This document shows positions 39,640 to 52,019 of a stretch of DNA of 64,000 bases, in pieces (the first letter of the stretch is position 1; every line of letters starts with the position of its first letter). The stretch covers positions 60,162,501 to 60,226,500 of the forward strand of contig NC_134117.1 in NCBI RefSeq assembly GCF_040939455.1, in the 5' to 3' direction. Below the pieces are notes generated by a model. The model saw only the letters and a list, made by a program, of their open reading frames with translations. It ran no database searches and was not told the origin of the DNA. The DNA is from Microcebus murinus. Its lineage: Eukaryota; Chordata; Mammalia; Primates; Cheirogaleidae. Both the position numbers and the translations under genes were made by a program.

Positions 39640-39860
39640 CCAGAGTATACCTGTTATTTCTAATTCTCACCATAATCTTGAGGTATTATTATCTCATGTT
39701 ACAGATAAAGAAAGTAAGAAGCAGAATGGTTCAATAACTGCCCTGAAATATCCAGTAAGTACCTGACAGAACTGGGACTCAAACTCACATCTGGGTCATT
39801 ATTTGGGTCAAACGCACATTATGGCTTGAGAGACCACAATCATCCACATCACTCTGCCTC
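39640..39860 (-). repeat. MIR SINE
   Basis: Antisense: CACCATAATCTTGAGGTATT, ATGTTACAGATAAAGAAAGT, then ACAGAACTGGGACTCAAACT. Confidence 0.75.
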
Positions 39861-39956
39861 TAAAGAAAATAGGTTTTGACTAAAAATTATATACATATTC
39901 ATGATAAAAGTTTAAACATTTACTGAAAACAACATATGTTTAAAACATCTATCATT

Positions 39957-40293
<337 letters not shown>

Positions 40294-40319
40294 TAAAACA
40301 TCTATCATTAGCTTCAACA

Positions 40320-40745
40320 CACTAATCAAAACGGAAGACCGTATCTGTTGGTGTGTTTCTGGATCTCCTGTTCTGTTCCATTATTTATCATTGCACAAAT
40401 GTCGCAATGTCTTTACAACTATGTAAAAAGACTCAATATCCAGTAAATTGAATTCTCCCATCTTGATTGTCTTCAAGAGGGTCTTGGTACTATTTACCTT
40501 TTGAATTTTGAAAAAAATTCACTCATCAATTTATACACATACACACCCCTACTTGTTAGGATTTTAATTAGGATTACACTGAATTTATAAATTTAAGAAC
40601 TGACAATATTTAGTCTTTATGATATTGAGTCTTCTAATCAACAAACATTTTTAAAATACATCTCCATTTATTTAGGTTTTTCTTTAACTTCTCTCCATTA
40701 TGTTTATAATAATCTGTATAGAGGGCTTGTCCATGGTTTGTTAGA
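40320..40745 (-). repeat. Old L1 ORF2 fragment
   Basis: Antisense phrases GTTTCTGGATCTCC, TTCCATTATTTATC and ATTACACTGAATTTATAAAT mark an L1M ORF2 region. No frame is open. Confidence 0.75.
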
Positions 40746-40829
40746 TTAAGTTCTAGATACCAGATATAATTAGTGTCTAAAAGAAACAAAATTTTCTGGA
40801 TAGCAGGGAATTCATATTTTTAACTTTAA

Positions 40830-41815
40830 TAATAAATGTGAAAGTGTTGTGCGAAGTGTGTAAGAGTTATTCGTTCTAATCTTAGGCAGCATTCAAAATT
40901 GTTAAACTTTAAATTTTTTGTCAACTGGTATAAAATGACATCTCCCTGTGGATTTCATATACATTTCCCTGATTAATAATGAGGTAAAACAACTTTTCAT
41001 TCCTTCACAAGACATGTGATTTTCTTCTAATTTAAATCTTCTGTTGGTCTCTTTGACTATTTTTCTCCTGAACCACTGGAAAATAAGTGGTTCATATTGA
41101 TTTCTAGGAATTTTTTTCATATTGATTTCTAGGAATTTTTTTTATACGATAGATACTAATTCTTTTCTGGTTACTTGTGTTGTGCATATCTTCTATTAAG
41201 AGGCTTGCCTTTTTGTCTTTTAAGGGTGTCTTTTGGTGAACAAAGGTTCTTAATTTTAATGTGGTGCAATCTATTAGTCTTTGCGCCTTTATGCTTCTGT
41301 GTCTTGCTCAAGAAATTTTTCCTTATCCCAAAGGTCATACAGATATTCTTCAAAGTTACCTTCTAGAAGCTGTCATTTTAACTTTCATATTTAGATCTAC
41401 AATCTGCCTGAAATTGATTTTTGCATACAGTGTAAAACGGAAATTTGATTTCTTTTTTCTTTATATGAAAAAGTAATTATTCCAGCACCATTTATTGAAT
41501 AATAAACCATTTCCTTGCTGAGCTGCAATGCCAGCTCTTCCATAAATCAAGTTACTGCATATGAGGTATGCAGAACCTCTGTCTCTGTCCTCCCTTATTC
41601 CATTGGTCTATCACTGTGTGAATAATACATTGCTTAATCACAAAATCACAGAACACTTGGATATATGATAGGATACATCCTACTTCCCTTTTCATTATTC
41701 TTGCCTTTTTGCTGTTCCATGGAAACTATGGCAAAATTTCACAAAACTAGTTTGCATTTTGACTGGAATGGCATTGATTTTATGGGTAAACTGTAGGAAT
41801 AGCTGACTTTTATGG
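40830..41815 (-). repeat. Old L1 ORF2 fragment (second, separate)
   Basis: It restarts from the ORF2 C-terminal end, so it is not a simple continuation of the fragment to its left. Phrases include AACTGGTATAAAATGACATC, AATCTATTAGTCTTTGCGCC and TTCCATTGGTCTATCACTGT. It contains a 25-base tandem duplication at 41093-41142. Confidence 0.75.
41093..41142 (+). repeat. 25-base tandem duplication
   Basis: CATATTGATTTCTAGGAATT plus five T residues occurs twice, back to back and identical. The identity implies a recent duplication inside an otherwise old L1. Confidence 0.95.
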
Positions 41816-41816
41816 T

Positions 41817-42075
41817 TTTTTTTGAGATACAGTCTTACTCTGTTGCTTAGGGTAGAGTGCAGTGGCATTATCATAGTTCACTGCAATCTTAAACTCCTGT
41901 AGCAACCTCCTGCCTCAGCCTACCTAATAGTTAGGACTAGAGGCACACACCACGATGCCTGGCTAATTTTTCTATTTTTAGTAGAGACAGAGTCTCATTC
42001 TTGCTCAGGTTGGTCTTGAATTCATGAGCTCAAGCAATCCTCTCCCCTCAGCCTCCCAGAGCGCTAGGAGCACCT
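41817..42075 (-). repeat. Old truncated Alu
   Basis: Antisense and diverged, with CTGTTGCTTAGGGTAGAGTG and CTCAGCCTCCCAGAGCGCTA. The 5' end is deleted. L1-like sequence follows. Confidence 0.88.
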
Positions 42076-42303
42076 GGCTGAGAACTGACATTTTTAAGGA
42101 CATTAAATTTTTAAATTTATGAACATGGTACAAGACTGACATTTTAAATATTACACTTAAATTTAATAACCAAAAAGAAGGCTATTTCTTTAATAGTTGA
42201 AAGTGAATGAAAACTATGGTGAATCTTCCCTAATGTCACTAAGGGTTAAGGAAAAGGAAATGTGATATAAGGTACTTGATGAGTGGTAAGAAAAGACAGT
42301 TAC

Positions 42304-42721
42304 AAGAATGGATTAATAAAATGTGGTATATGTACACCATGGAGTACTATTCAGCTCTAAGAAACAATGGTGATATAGCATACCTTATATTTTCCTGGTT
42401 AGAGCTGGAACCCATACTACTAAGTGAAGTATCCCAAGAATGGAAAAACAAGCACCAGATATATTCTCCAGCAAACTGGTATTAACTGAGTAGCACCTAA
42501 GTGGACACATAGGTGCTACAGTAATAGGGTATTGGGCAGGTGGGAGGGGGGAGGGGGGCGGGTATATACATACATAGTGAGTGAGATGTGCACCATCTGG
42601 GGGATGGTCATGATGGAGACTCAGACTTTTGGGGGGAGGGGGGAAATGGGCATTTATTGAAACCTTAAAATCTGTACCCCCATAATATACCAAAATAAAA
42701 AAAATAATTAAAAAAAAAAAA
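42304..42721 (+). repeat. Young 5'-truncated L1
   Basis: The end of ORF2 (TGGTATATGTACACCATGGA) is followed by a G-rich 3'UTR block near 42540-42565, CTGTACCCCCATAATATACC and a poly-A tail. AAGAAAAGACAGTTAC at 42288-42303 and 42722-42737 is a perfect target duplication, sharing an A-tail boundary. The open frame at 42276-42485 is ORF2 remnant. Confidence 0.95.
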
Positions 42722-42737
42722 AAGAAAAGACAGTTAC

Positions 42738-43617
42738 TTACTATTTGTATCCTGCTGAGTTCAGACCATTAAATGAACTGGTGTAACTGTATCATAAAGT
42801 AAATTCTTGGTAGTAAGAAACACATCTGCAACTATCTCTTATTTGAACGTCTTACAAAAAAGTTTGTGTAGAAAAACATGTTATCCAAAGATGAAAAATG
42901 AAAAAGGAACCAATATAGAATTTGTACAAAAGAAAAAAATAACTGGCAAAATAAATGACACATAAAAGACATTTAACAGAAATACACAGTAACAGAACAA
43001 ATAAGAACTATAACCAAATGTATTGACAAAATTCATGAAGCAGTGATCCCTATTAAGGAGAGATACTAAAATATGGAGAAGTTATGATTAAAGATATTAA
43101 CAGATGGTGAAATATAAACTGACTGGGCTTAAAAGAGTATAAGGAAAAATAAAACCATCACAGAAACGGAGAAAAGACACTGATAAGAATATAGAAAATG
43201 AAATGGAGATCAGAATTGGGTAAGTAAAATGAAATGGGAACTAATAAAACCAATAGAATAAAGAGGTAAAAGCAGAAACAAGAGGAAAAGTGCATGTATG
43301 GCAACACAAATGATGTAATGGAGTAATAAAGCTGTAGCACATAAAAGCAGTTAAAAATCTATTTGGGGATAACAGCAATTATCTGAAACCAAATTTCTCT
43401 TCAGATCCTCTCAATAAGCCACAAGAAGCAAAAATAAAACAACACATGACTATGGTTTCAACATTAATAGGATGCAGAATTCACGGAAGAAATGTAATAA
43501 AAAGAAAACTATCCCTGAAATAAATTACTAAGTGCCCAAGGCAGAATACATTCATTCAAATGAAAATCAAATTGGAGAGATGAAGGCAAACAATAAAGAA
43601 CATGAAAATGAGATGAG
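42738..43617. other. A-rich intronic sequence
   Basis: Probably an old L1/HAL1 body, but the match is weak. No gene was seen. Confidence 0.4.
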
Positions 43618-43652
43618 ATTGCTTCTTGGTCTTTTGGCTAAGATCAAATGAG
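43618..43652 (+). pseudogene. U2 snRNA 5'-end fragment
   Basis: About 34 bases match the 5' end of U2 spliceosomal RNA. ATTGCTTCTTGGTCTTTTGG then CTAAGATCAA differs from U2 mainly by C-to-T changes. The U2 5' end is intact and the match stops abruptly, as in the short snRNA scraps produced by interrupted retrotransposition. It is far too short to function and lacks promoter elements. Confidence 0.7.
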
Positions 43653-43749
43653 GTAAGAAAGAACCAAAAAGGGTTAGAGAGAAAGTGGATGAAATGGAAG
43701 TTAGACAAAGAAGATCCAACATATACACAATTAGAACCATTGAAAAAGA

Positions 43750-44810
43750 AAAAGAAAACAATGAAATATAAGTAACATTTAAAATATAATCTAAGAAAAC
43801 TTTCCAGAAATAGAAGACAATTTAAATCTACATATTTAAAGGATTTACTGCATATCTGGGAAAACTGATGCCAAAAAATCAAATCTAAGATATATCTTGG
43901 TAAAATTATTTTAATGATAAAGAAATTATTCCCAGCCTTCCAGGCAAAAAGATAAAATTACAAACAAGGGTAAGAAAATTAGGCTGGCATTATACGGGGT
44001 CTTCTCTGGTTCCATACAAAGCATAAAATAATTTTTTCTATATCTGTGAAAAATGATGATGGTATTTTCATAGGGGATGCATTGACTATGTAGATCACTT
44101 TGAGTAGTACAGATACTTTAACAATGTTGATTCTGCTGACTCACAAGCATTGCATGGTTTTCCACCTGTTTATGTCCTTTGTTATTTCCTCCCTCAGTGT
44201 TTCATAGTTCTCCCTGTAGAGGTCTTTTACCTCCTTAGTTAAATATATTCCTAGGTACTTCATTTTCTTTGTTGCTATTGTGAAGGGAATTGAGTCTTTG
44301 ATTTGGTTCTCAGTTTGACTGTTATTGGCATATATGAATGCCTCTGATTTGTGTCTATTGATTTTGTATCCTGAGACTTTCAAGGAGTCTCTTGGTTGAA
44401 TCCTTGGGGTTTTCTAGATATAATATCATATCATTGGCAAAAAGTGAGAATTTGATCTCTTCTGCCTCCATTTGGATACCCTTAATTCTGCTCTCTTGTC
44501 TGATTGCAAGGACTTCCAGCACTATGTTGAATAGAAGTGGAGATAGTGGGCAACCTTGCCTTATTCCAGTTCTAAGTGGGAATGCTTTCAATTTTTCCCC
44601 ATTAGACTTCTCAAGAGCAATATACAAAGCAAGTCAATAGCAGAACATTATTTCCATGAAATAAAGTCAAAGATTTTATATCCAGCCAAGTATCAAAGTT
44701 ATAGAAAAAAGAAAACACAGGGAATACTGTTCACACATGCCTTTCACGAGAAATATATTAGAAGACAAACTTACTCTAAGCATGAGATTATTGGGGAAAG
44801 ACTCACATAG
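43750..44810 (+). repeat. HAL1/L1ME-like remnant interrupted by an antisense L1
   Basis: Sense phrases before (TTAGGCTGGCATT) and after (AGACTTCTCAAGAGCAATAT, then AAAGATTTTATATCCAGCCA) form one old LINE once the inserted L1 is removed. The frame is degraded. Confidence 0.6.
43998..44604 (-). repeat. Internal L1 ORF2 fragment inside the older LINE
   Basis: On the minus strand it encodes ORF2 reverse-transcriptase sequence in two overlapping frames (44355-44627 and 44141-44383), including [20 protein letters not shown]. The catalytic FADD box reads FAND here, so one metal-binding Asp is lost. There is no poly-A end; both ends are internal. It appears to sit cleanly between GGCTGGCATT and AGACTTCTC of the host element. 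Confidence 0.85.
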
Positions 44811-45012
44811 GATTGTTAGTGAGCATTACTATATTTAATAATAGAATTATAATTATAAATTGATAGGATAGAAAGAACAGTTTGTAGACATTACATATTC
44901 TGACAAAGTAGAAATAATGTAATTTAAAAACTGAGAATGGAGAGAGAAAAACACACAAAAAAATCACTGCTTTACAGATAGATCAAAGGATACCATTTAA
45001 AATTGTTAGACG
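44811..45012. other. AT-rich sequence
   Basis: No gene or repeat recognised. Confidence 0.4.
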
Positions 45013-45382
45013 TGGCTGGGCGTGGTGGCTCACGCCTGTAATCCCAGCACTCTGGGAGGCCGAGGCGGGCAGATCGCTCAAGGTCAGGGGTTCGAAACCA
45101 GCCTGAGCAAGAGCAAGACCCAGTCTCTACTAAAAATAGAAAGAAATTTAGTCAAAGCAGAAGTCTAATATAAAAAAAAATAGAAAGAAATTAATTGGTC
45201 AACTAAAAATACACAGAAAAAATTAGCTGGGCATAGTGGTACATGCCTGTAGTCCCAGCTACTTGGGAGGCTGAGGTAGTAGGATTGTTTGAGCCCATGA
45301 GTTTAAGGTTGCTGTGAGCTAGGCTGACACCACAGCACTCTAGCCTGGGCAACAGAGTGAGACTCTGTCTCAAAAAAAAGAA
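45013..45382 (+). repeat. Alu SINE with an internal linker duplication
   Basis: A sense Alu whose linker contains AATAGAAAGAAATT twice (45145-45160 and 45178-45195), separated by about 30 bases of extra sequence. AAAATTG(T/A)TAGAC flanks it on both sides as a target duplication. Confidence 0.93.
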
Positions 45383-45429
45383 AACAATAAAATTGATAGA
45401 CTTATAGTAAAATGTTATAAGAAAAAAGG

Positions 45430-45568
45430 AAGCTGTGTGTTGTGGCTCATGCCTATAATCACAGCTGCTCAGGAGGCTCAGGCGGGAGGATTGCTTGAGG
45501 CCAGAAAATTGAGACAAGTGCCTGGACAACAGAGCAACACTTTGTCTCTTAAAAAAAAAAAAAAAAAA
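45430..45568 (+). repeat. Alu-like monomer
   Basis: A single arm from AGCTGTGTGTTGTGGCTCAT to an 18-base A tail, old and diverged. Confidence 0.85.
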
Positions 45569-46339
45569 GGCAGGGGGATTAAGGCCACTATAAAAGGTAT
45601 ATACATTTTTAAAAGATGACAACAACTAGAAAAGAAATATAAACCTTCCAAAATGTCAAAATAAAAAAATCTAAAAACGGCAAAGAGAATACACCATAGT
45701 ATACATAATACGTTCAGTAATTGTAACATAGAATAACATGACATGTGTCAACAGCTAAACTTTTAGGATAAAAGCATATTCTAATTGCCTCAAGAAGTGA
45801 ACTAAATTCTCTGCTGTACAGCAAAGATACACTAAAACAGAGTGATGCAAAAGTGGCTAAAAGGGAAAGAGAAAGATAAACCAGGCCGATGGGAACAGTA
45901 AGAAAACAGAAGTTACAATCCTGATATAAAGATTATATGGGAAAAAACTTTCTAGAAACAGAACAACATTGACACATAGTAGTTAAGACTGAGACATATC
46001 CTAGTAAAGGCATGGGAATTCAAAATTTAAAAAGAGTCCTTTGGTGAGCGAGCAAAAAAGATCAAAGTACTTATAAGGATGGAAGATAGGGCTGAATTGG
46101 TCTGGCATCACTAATTCAACAAATGTTTATAGATATATCCTAAGTAGTAACCACAAACTTAAGCTCTTGGAATTCAACATGGAACAAATCTGACCAAATC
46201 CCTTTACTATTGATGTTTGCATTCTATGAAATGGAGATAGACAGTAAGCAAAAAAGCCGAGGAATATATATGCCAGGTGGTAGAAAAATAAAACTAGATA
46301 AGGAACTGAGAGTTACCAATGAAGAGGGAAGAAATATGA
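45569..46339. other. Intronic sequence, no gene seen
   Basis: A stretch near 46117-46280 (TTCAACAAATGTTTATAGAT, then ATGGAGATAGACAGTAAGCA) resembles an ancient mammalian repeat whose name I could not settle. Confidence 0.45.
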
Positions 46340-46620
46340 GTGCTCAGACTCTTCAAAGCATCATTTAAAGTTCTAAGAGAATGGAGCAATGCCTATCACT
46401 TCCTCAAGTAAAGAAAGTCTAGCTAAGAATTTGTTATCTGACCAACCTACCATCTAAGTATTAATATAAATTAAAAGATAAAGTTGAACATAAAATAACT
46501 TGTGAAATATGGTTTCTATGTGACTTTCTGAAGAAACCACTAAGAATAAACTTCAGCAAACCAAGAGATAAACTAACTACTTTGAAAGGCTTAGGTATGA
46601 GGATTGATTCTTTTCATTGC
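46340..46620 (+). repeat. HAL1/L1ME-like fragment
   Basis: TTCAAAGCATCATTTAAAGT and CTAGCTAAGAATTTGTTATC fit the same ancient LINE group. Weak. Confidence 0.4.
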
Positions 46621-46922
46621 TTTTTAATGGTATGAATAAGATGAAAAATTTACAGGGGAGAGGGTGAGAGTAGGTATGGTTACAGAACAGAATGTAAATA
46701 TTATAAATCCTAGCAATAAAGAAATACATAAAATCTAGTAATTGAGAGAGGAAGGTGCAAGACTATGAGAATAAGTAAGATTTCCTCATCTTTTATAGCT
46801 AGTGGTCAAGGAGATCCTGAAAAGTTGAGGATCTAAGTATTGAGGTCTAAGTATTCTTAAAAACACAAAGGGAAAGAAAAATTTTCTAAGGAAAAGGAAC
46901 AATGATTTTCTAATAAGAATAC
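46621..46922. other. Intronic sequence, no gene seen
   Basis: No repeat recognised. Confidence 0.45.
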
Positions 46923-46935
46923 TTAATATGTTTTT

Positions 46936-47269
46936 TTTTTTTTTTTTTTTTTTTTTTGAGACAGAGTCTCACTTTGTTGCCCGGGCTAGAGTGAGTGCCG
47001 TGGCGTCAGCCTAGCTCACAGCAACCTCAAACTCCTGGGCTCGAGTGATCCTTCTGCCTCAGCCTCCCGGGTAGCTGGGACTACAGGCATGCGCCACCAT
47101 GCCCGGCTAATTTTTTTATATATATATCAGTTGGCCAATTAATTTCTTTCTATTTTATAGTAGAGACGGGGTCTCGCTCAGGCTGGTTTTGAACTCCTGA
47201 CCTTGAGCAATCCGCCCGCCTCGGCCTCCCAAGAGCTAGGATTACAGGCGTGAGCCACAGCGCCCGGCC
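46936..47269 (-). repeat. Young Alu SINE
   Basis: Full-length antisense Alu with the lemur-type linker, very similar to the copy at 5744-6076. TTAATATGTTTTT at 46923-46935 and 47270-47282 is the target duplication. Confidence 0.97.
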
Positions 47270-47494
47270 TTAATATGTTTTTATTATGGAAATTTAATTG
47301 TTTTATATGAAGTTACAGATCTAAAGGTAATAACTAGAATAAAAATACAAGCCTGATGAATTATTAGAAGAAACACACACACAAATAAAACAGGGGTAGT
47401 GGAAGACATGGCGAAAGATAAAAACAAACAAATGAACTTCATAGAACAGAAGTGTAGCATACAATGACAAAAGTCAGCTTTAAACTATATATAT

Positions 47495-49590
47495 TTCACA
47501 TAATAAACATGAGCTATCGATTCACACAAGAATGAATCTTAAATGCATTTTGATAAGTGAAAGAAGCCAGAACCCAAAGGCTACATATTGTATCATTTCA
47601 TTTATGTGACATTCTAAAAATATAATATAAAACAACAGAGATGAAAACCAGCTTAATGTTCCCCAGGGCTTAGAGTTACAGGGACGAGTTGACTGTAAAG
47701 GAGTCACACTTGAGAATTTTTAGAGTGATAGTATTGTTCTGTATGGTCCTGTAGCAGTGCTTTACCTTTTTCAAAAATTAGAGAATGATGACTTATAAAT
47801 ACTTATAGTGAATACAAATTTTAAAATATCAATTAGGATGTTGGGGGAATGCAGGATGGAATGCAAACTGTAACAAATTATGATAGTCTGTGTTACATAC
47901 ATATGATATAATCTTACTGAAAATTGTGGGGAAGGAACCAAAAATAACTGTAGCAACCAGTATTTTCTATATGTATTATAGGCCTAAAGACAAAAAGAAC
48001 TGTATATAAACACTGAACTCTAATTGGTAAATTTATTTATCATATGGGTATGATTTAGCAATATTCAAACTACTTTACATGTATCCTGTGGTTGAATAAA
48101 TAAGTAAATAAGTCAAACAATGAGAGTCGGCTTTCTCACTAATAGAAAAAGGGGTTACAAATAAAGAAAAGGGAAACACAGCATAAAGTCTGTGGTACTG
48201 AATTAGAATGAGAGATACAATTATGAACTCATGCTTTTATGTATATTATACATATGCACACAGGTACAGGATGTGTGTGTGTGTGTGTGTGTTGTATGAG
48301 TTAGTAGACATAAATATATTTCCTAACTCCATCTCCTGAGGAAACCTAGAAACAATGACTGCCAGCTACAAGCACAAAGAATACCGAGATGTTGGTTTCT
48401 AAGTACCATTCTTTAATAAAGGGAACGAGTGCTCCTTGAAGAAATAGGCTGCAGTATGAAAAGCCAATATCATCTTGTAGTGCCAGAAAGAAGTACTAAA
48501 AAAGGGAGGGTGTCTGGCACAAGGATACAGAAGCCAAACTGAAAGAGCTCTCAATAGTTAAAGCCACAATATGAGCAATAAAATTAATATAGTATTGGGT
48601 GCTAACTGAAATTACTAAACAAATATTCACAAGTGCGTACTGATATAAATGATTTAATTTTTTAAAAATGGGAGGAAAGAGACAAATCTTCCTTACAGAG
48701 TTCTAATTATTAAATGTAGAAGAAATGAGGGAAATAGAAAATCACCACTAGAACACCATGGTTATAAGTCCTATAGGCAAGATCCATCGATAAATACTAA
48801 AAATCCTGTGTAAAACTCTAAAATAAAAAATAAATAGGGTATCTGCATAGTTTCACAATATCTCCCTGTAAATATTTATTAATACTCTAGCACTTTTATC
48901 ATATGTCAATAATTTCTTTGATAATCCTTCCTCCCAGAGGTAGAGCTTAATTCACCTTTCCCTGAGTGTGAGCTGGACTTAGTGACTCATTTCTAATGAA
49001 CAGTAGTATATGGAAAGAAAAAAATAGTAACTTTACTGAGTAGAAACCTGACAGATATCACCTTAACTTGATAAAGGTTAACATCAACAGTAACAAGTCT
49101 CGTTGATATGATGTACACCTTGATGTGATAAACTAAGAAGGCAAAATCACCTCAGTGGTATTCTCAAAAACCCATAACCTCAGTCTAATTATAAGAAAAC
49201 AATTCAAATTGAAAGATTAAGTCAAATTGAAGTATACTGTAAAAACTGACTTCTACTCTTCATAAGCATCAAGGCCATAAAACACAAGGAAAGGCCAAGC
49301 AACATGACAACTAAATGCCAAGTGGTATCAACTGGATTCTGGAAGAGACAAAGAACAATACTTGAAAAACCAGGAAAATAAAGTCTGTAGTTTAGTTAAT
49401 GGTATTATACCAAAGTTGATCCTACAGTTGTGTAAGATGTTAACATTAGAAGTTAAGTGAAGAGTACACAGGACTTCTCTGTGCTATCTTTGCACCCTTC
49501 TTTTTTTTTTCATTAGGCTAGTCAAGTGCACCTTTCTATAAATCTAAAATTATTCCAAAATAAAACTATTGAAGAAAAAATATTCATAAT
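47495..49590 (+). repeat. Long old L1M 3' region
   Basis: The ORF2 end and 3'UTR pieces follow in order: GATAAGTGAAAGAAGCCAGA, GCTACATATTGTATCATTTC, GAGGAAACCTAGAAACAATG, CTCAGTGGTATTCTCAAAAA, CATGACAACTAAATGCCAAG, and an end near TTCCAAAATAAAACTATTGA. It may be two related L1 3' ends abutting near 47830-48300. Confidence 0.7.
48272..48292 (+). repeat. (GT)n microsatellite
   Basis: About ten GT units within the L1 3'UTR. Confidence 0.95.
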
Positions 49591-49769
49591 GAGATACTAA
49601 TCAATAACCATTAGAATTGGTTAAAATTAGAATGTCTGAAAATATCCCAAAATGGTATTGAGATAGTTAGAAAATGGAGTACAGAAAAAAAACCCCAAAA
49701 TACTGTTATATCAGTTCCTTACCTTGGACCACTTTCTGCAAAGATGAAAATGTTCCTTTTCAATGTCCA

Positions 49770-49912
49770 CTACAGCAGCCACTATCCACATATGGCTACT
49801 GAGCACTGGATGTGTGGCGACTGTGGCTGAAGTATTTTAAATTAAATTTTAGTAACTTAAAGGTAAATAGCCACATGTAGCTAGTGGCTATCATATTAGA
49901 TAATGCATTTCT
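49770..49912. repeat. Palindromic hAT-Charlie-type MITE
   Basis: The left half (CCACATATGGCTACTGAGCA) and right half (AATAGCCACATGTAGCTAGTGGCTA) are inverted relatives. It is related to the MER1-like sequence at 15104-15611. TCTAGATC follows its right end. Confidence 0.7.
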
Positions 49913-50369
49913 AGATCTTATTAGGAATTACAGGTGATAGAGGAATAATAATACAGGGAAGCACTGAGCCTCACGGAACATTATGTAGGACAAATGAACA
50001 GGCTTCTCTAACAAACCAATGGTATATAAAAAAGAAATGGAGGGGAGAGGAGGAAAAGGACTGCTACAGAAAGAAGAATCTTATGAGACATCAAAATTAG
50101 ATATCATCTCAGTTGATGCAGAAAAAGCATTTGACAAAATCCAACACCTTTTCATGAATAAAAACAAAACAAAAAACAATTCAACAAACAAGGCATAGAA
50201 GGAAATTACCTCAACATAATAAAGCATACATGAAAAGCCCACAGCTAACATAACATTCAATGGTGAAAAGCTGAAAGCTTTCTAAGATCAGGAACAAGGC
50301 AAGGATGCCCAATATTACCACTTCTATTCAACACAGGGCTGGAAGTTCTAGTCACAGCAATCAAAGAAA

Positions 50370-50402
50370 GGAGAGAGAAAGAAAGAAAGAAAGAGAGGAG
50401 AG
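50370..50402 (+). repeat. GAAA/GAGA simple repeat in L1
   Basis: A GAGAGAAAGAAAGAAAGAAA run that has expanded inside the RT-coding region. Confidence 0.9.
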
Positions 50403-52019
50403 GAAAGAAGGAAATGAAAGGCCCAAATTGGAAAGGAAGAAGGAAAATTACCTGTTTGTAGGTAACACAATCTTGTAGAAAACCCTCCAGACTGTACAAC
50501 AAAATCCATCAGAGCTAACAAATAAATTTAGAAAAGTTGCAGGATACAAAGTCAACACAAAACAATCAATTGTGTTTTTATATATTAATAATGAATAATC
50601 TAAAAAGGAAATTAAGGAAACAGCTGCACTTATAATAGACTCAAAAGGAATAAAATAGCTATAAATAAACTTAACCAATGAGGCACAAGACTTTTACACT
50701 GAAAACCACAAAACACTGCTGAAAGAAATTAAAGACACCAATAAATGGGAAGACACTCTGTGTTCATAGATTAGAAGACTTAACATTGTTAAAATACCTA
50801 TACTACACAAAGCAATGTACACATTCAATACAATTCCTATAAAAATCCCAATGACATTTTTTGCAGAAATAGAGAAAACCATTCCAAAATTTATATGAAA
50901 TTTCAAAGGTCCCTAATAGCCAAAACAATCTTAAGAAAGATGGAGGCCTCATACTTCCTGATTTCAAAACATATTACAAAGCAACAGTAATCAAAACCAT
51001 ATGGTAATAGTACACAGACAGACATACAGACCAATGGAACAGAAGAGAGAATCCCAAAATAAATCCACATGTATTTGGTCAGATGATTTTTGACAAAGGT
51101 GCCAAGGTAACAAAATAGGTAAAGGATAGTTTCTTCAACAAATGGTGGTGGGAAAAATAGGATATCCACATGCAAAAGAATGAAGTTGGACCCATACCTT
51201 ACTGCATATGCAAAAATTAACTCAAAATGGATTAAAGACCTGGAAATTTAAAACCTGAAACTATAAAACTCCTAGAAGAAAACCAAGGAGAAAATTTCAT
51301 GGCAATGGATTTGACAATGATTTCCTGAATATGACACCAAAAGCACAGGCAACAGAAGAAAAAATAACACAAATATAACTATTAAACTTTAAAACATCTG
51401 TACAGTAAAGCAAATAACAGACTGAAAAGGCAACTTATGGAATGGGAAAAAATATTTGCAAACCATGTATCTGATAAGGGGTTAATATCTAGAATATATA
51501 AATAACTCTTATAACTCAATAACAAAAAACCCCCAAATAATCCAAGTTAAAAATTGGCAAAGGGCTTGAATAGACATTTTTCCAAGATACAAAATGGTCA
51601 ACAAGTACACGAAAAGATGCTTAACATCACTAACTAGAGAGAAACACAAATCAAAACACAATTATATATAATCATCTCATACCTACTGGGATGGCTACTA
51701 CCAAAAAAACAAAAACCCAAAAAAACAAAACCATAACAATAACAAGTGTTAGCAAGGATGTGGAGAAATTGGAATCCTTGTGCACTGTTTTTGGGAATGT
51801 AAAATGTTGCAGCCACTGTGGAAAACAGTATGAAGTGTCCTCTAAAAATTAAGAATACCAGCAATCTCACTTCTGGAAATATATACAAAAGAATTAAAAA
51901 CAGGATGTTAAGAGATATTTGCATACTCATGTTCATTGTAGGATTATTCACAATAGCCAAGAGGTGGAAGCAATCCAAATGTCTATTAACAGATAAATAG
52001 ATTTAAAAAATGTGGTATA

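Noticed and set aside
42385..42693. Proline-rich minus-strand open frame
   Set aside because: Antisense of the G-rich 3'UTR of a young L1.
43556..43882. Phe/Leu-rich minus-strand open frame of 108 residues
   Set aside because: Low-complexity antisense of an A-rich old LINE; it also spans the U2 scrap.
45203..45625. 140-residue minus-strand open frame
   Set aside because: It is antisense Alu and monomer sequence; the protein has the usual Alu-derived phrases such as SSNPPA and no host motif.
50257..51978. Series of minus-strand open frames
   Set aside because: Shadows of a sense L1 ORF2 remnant.
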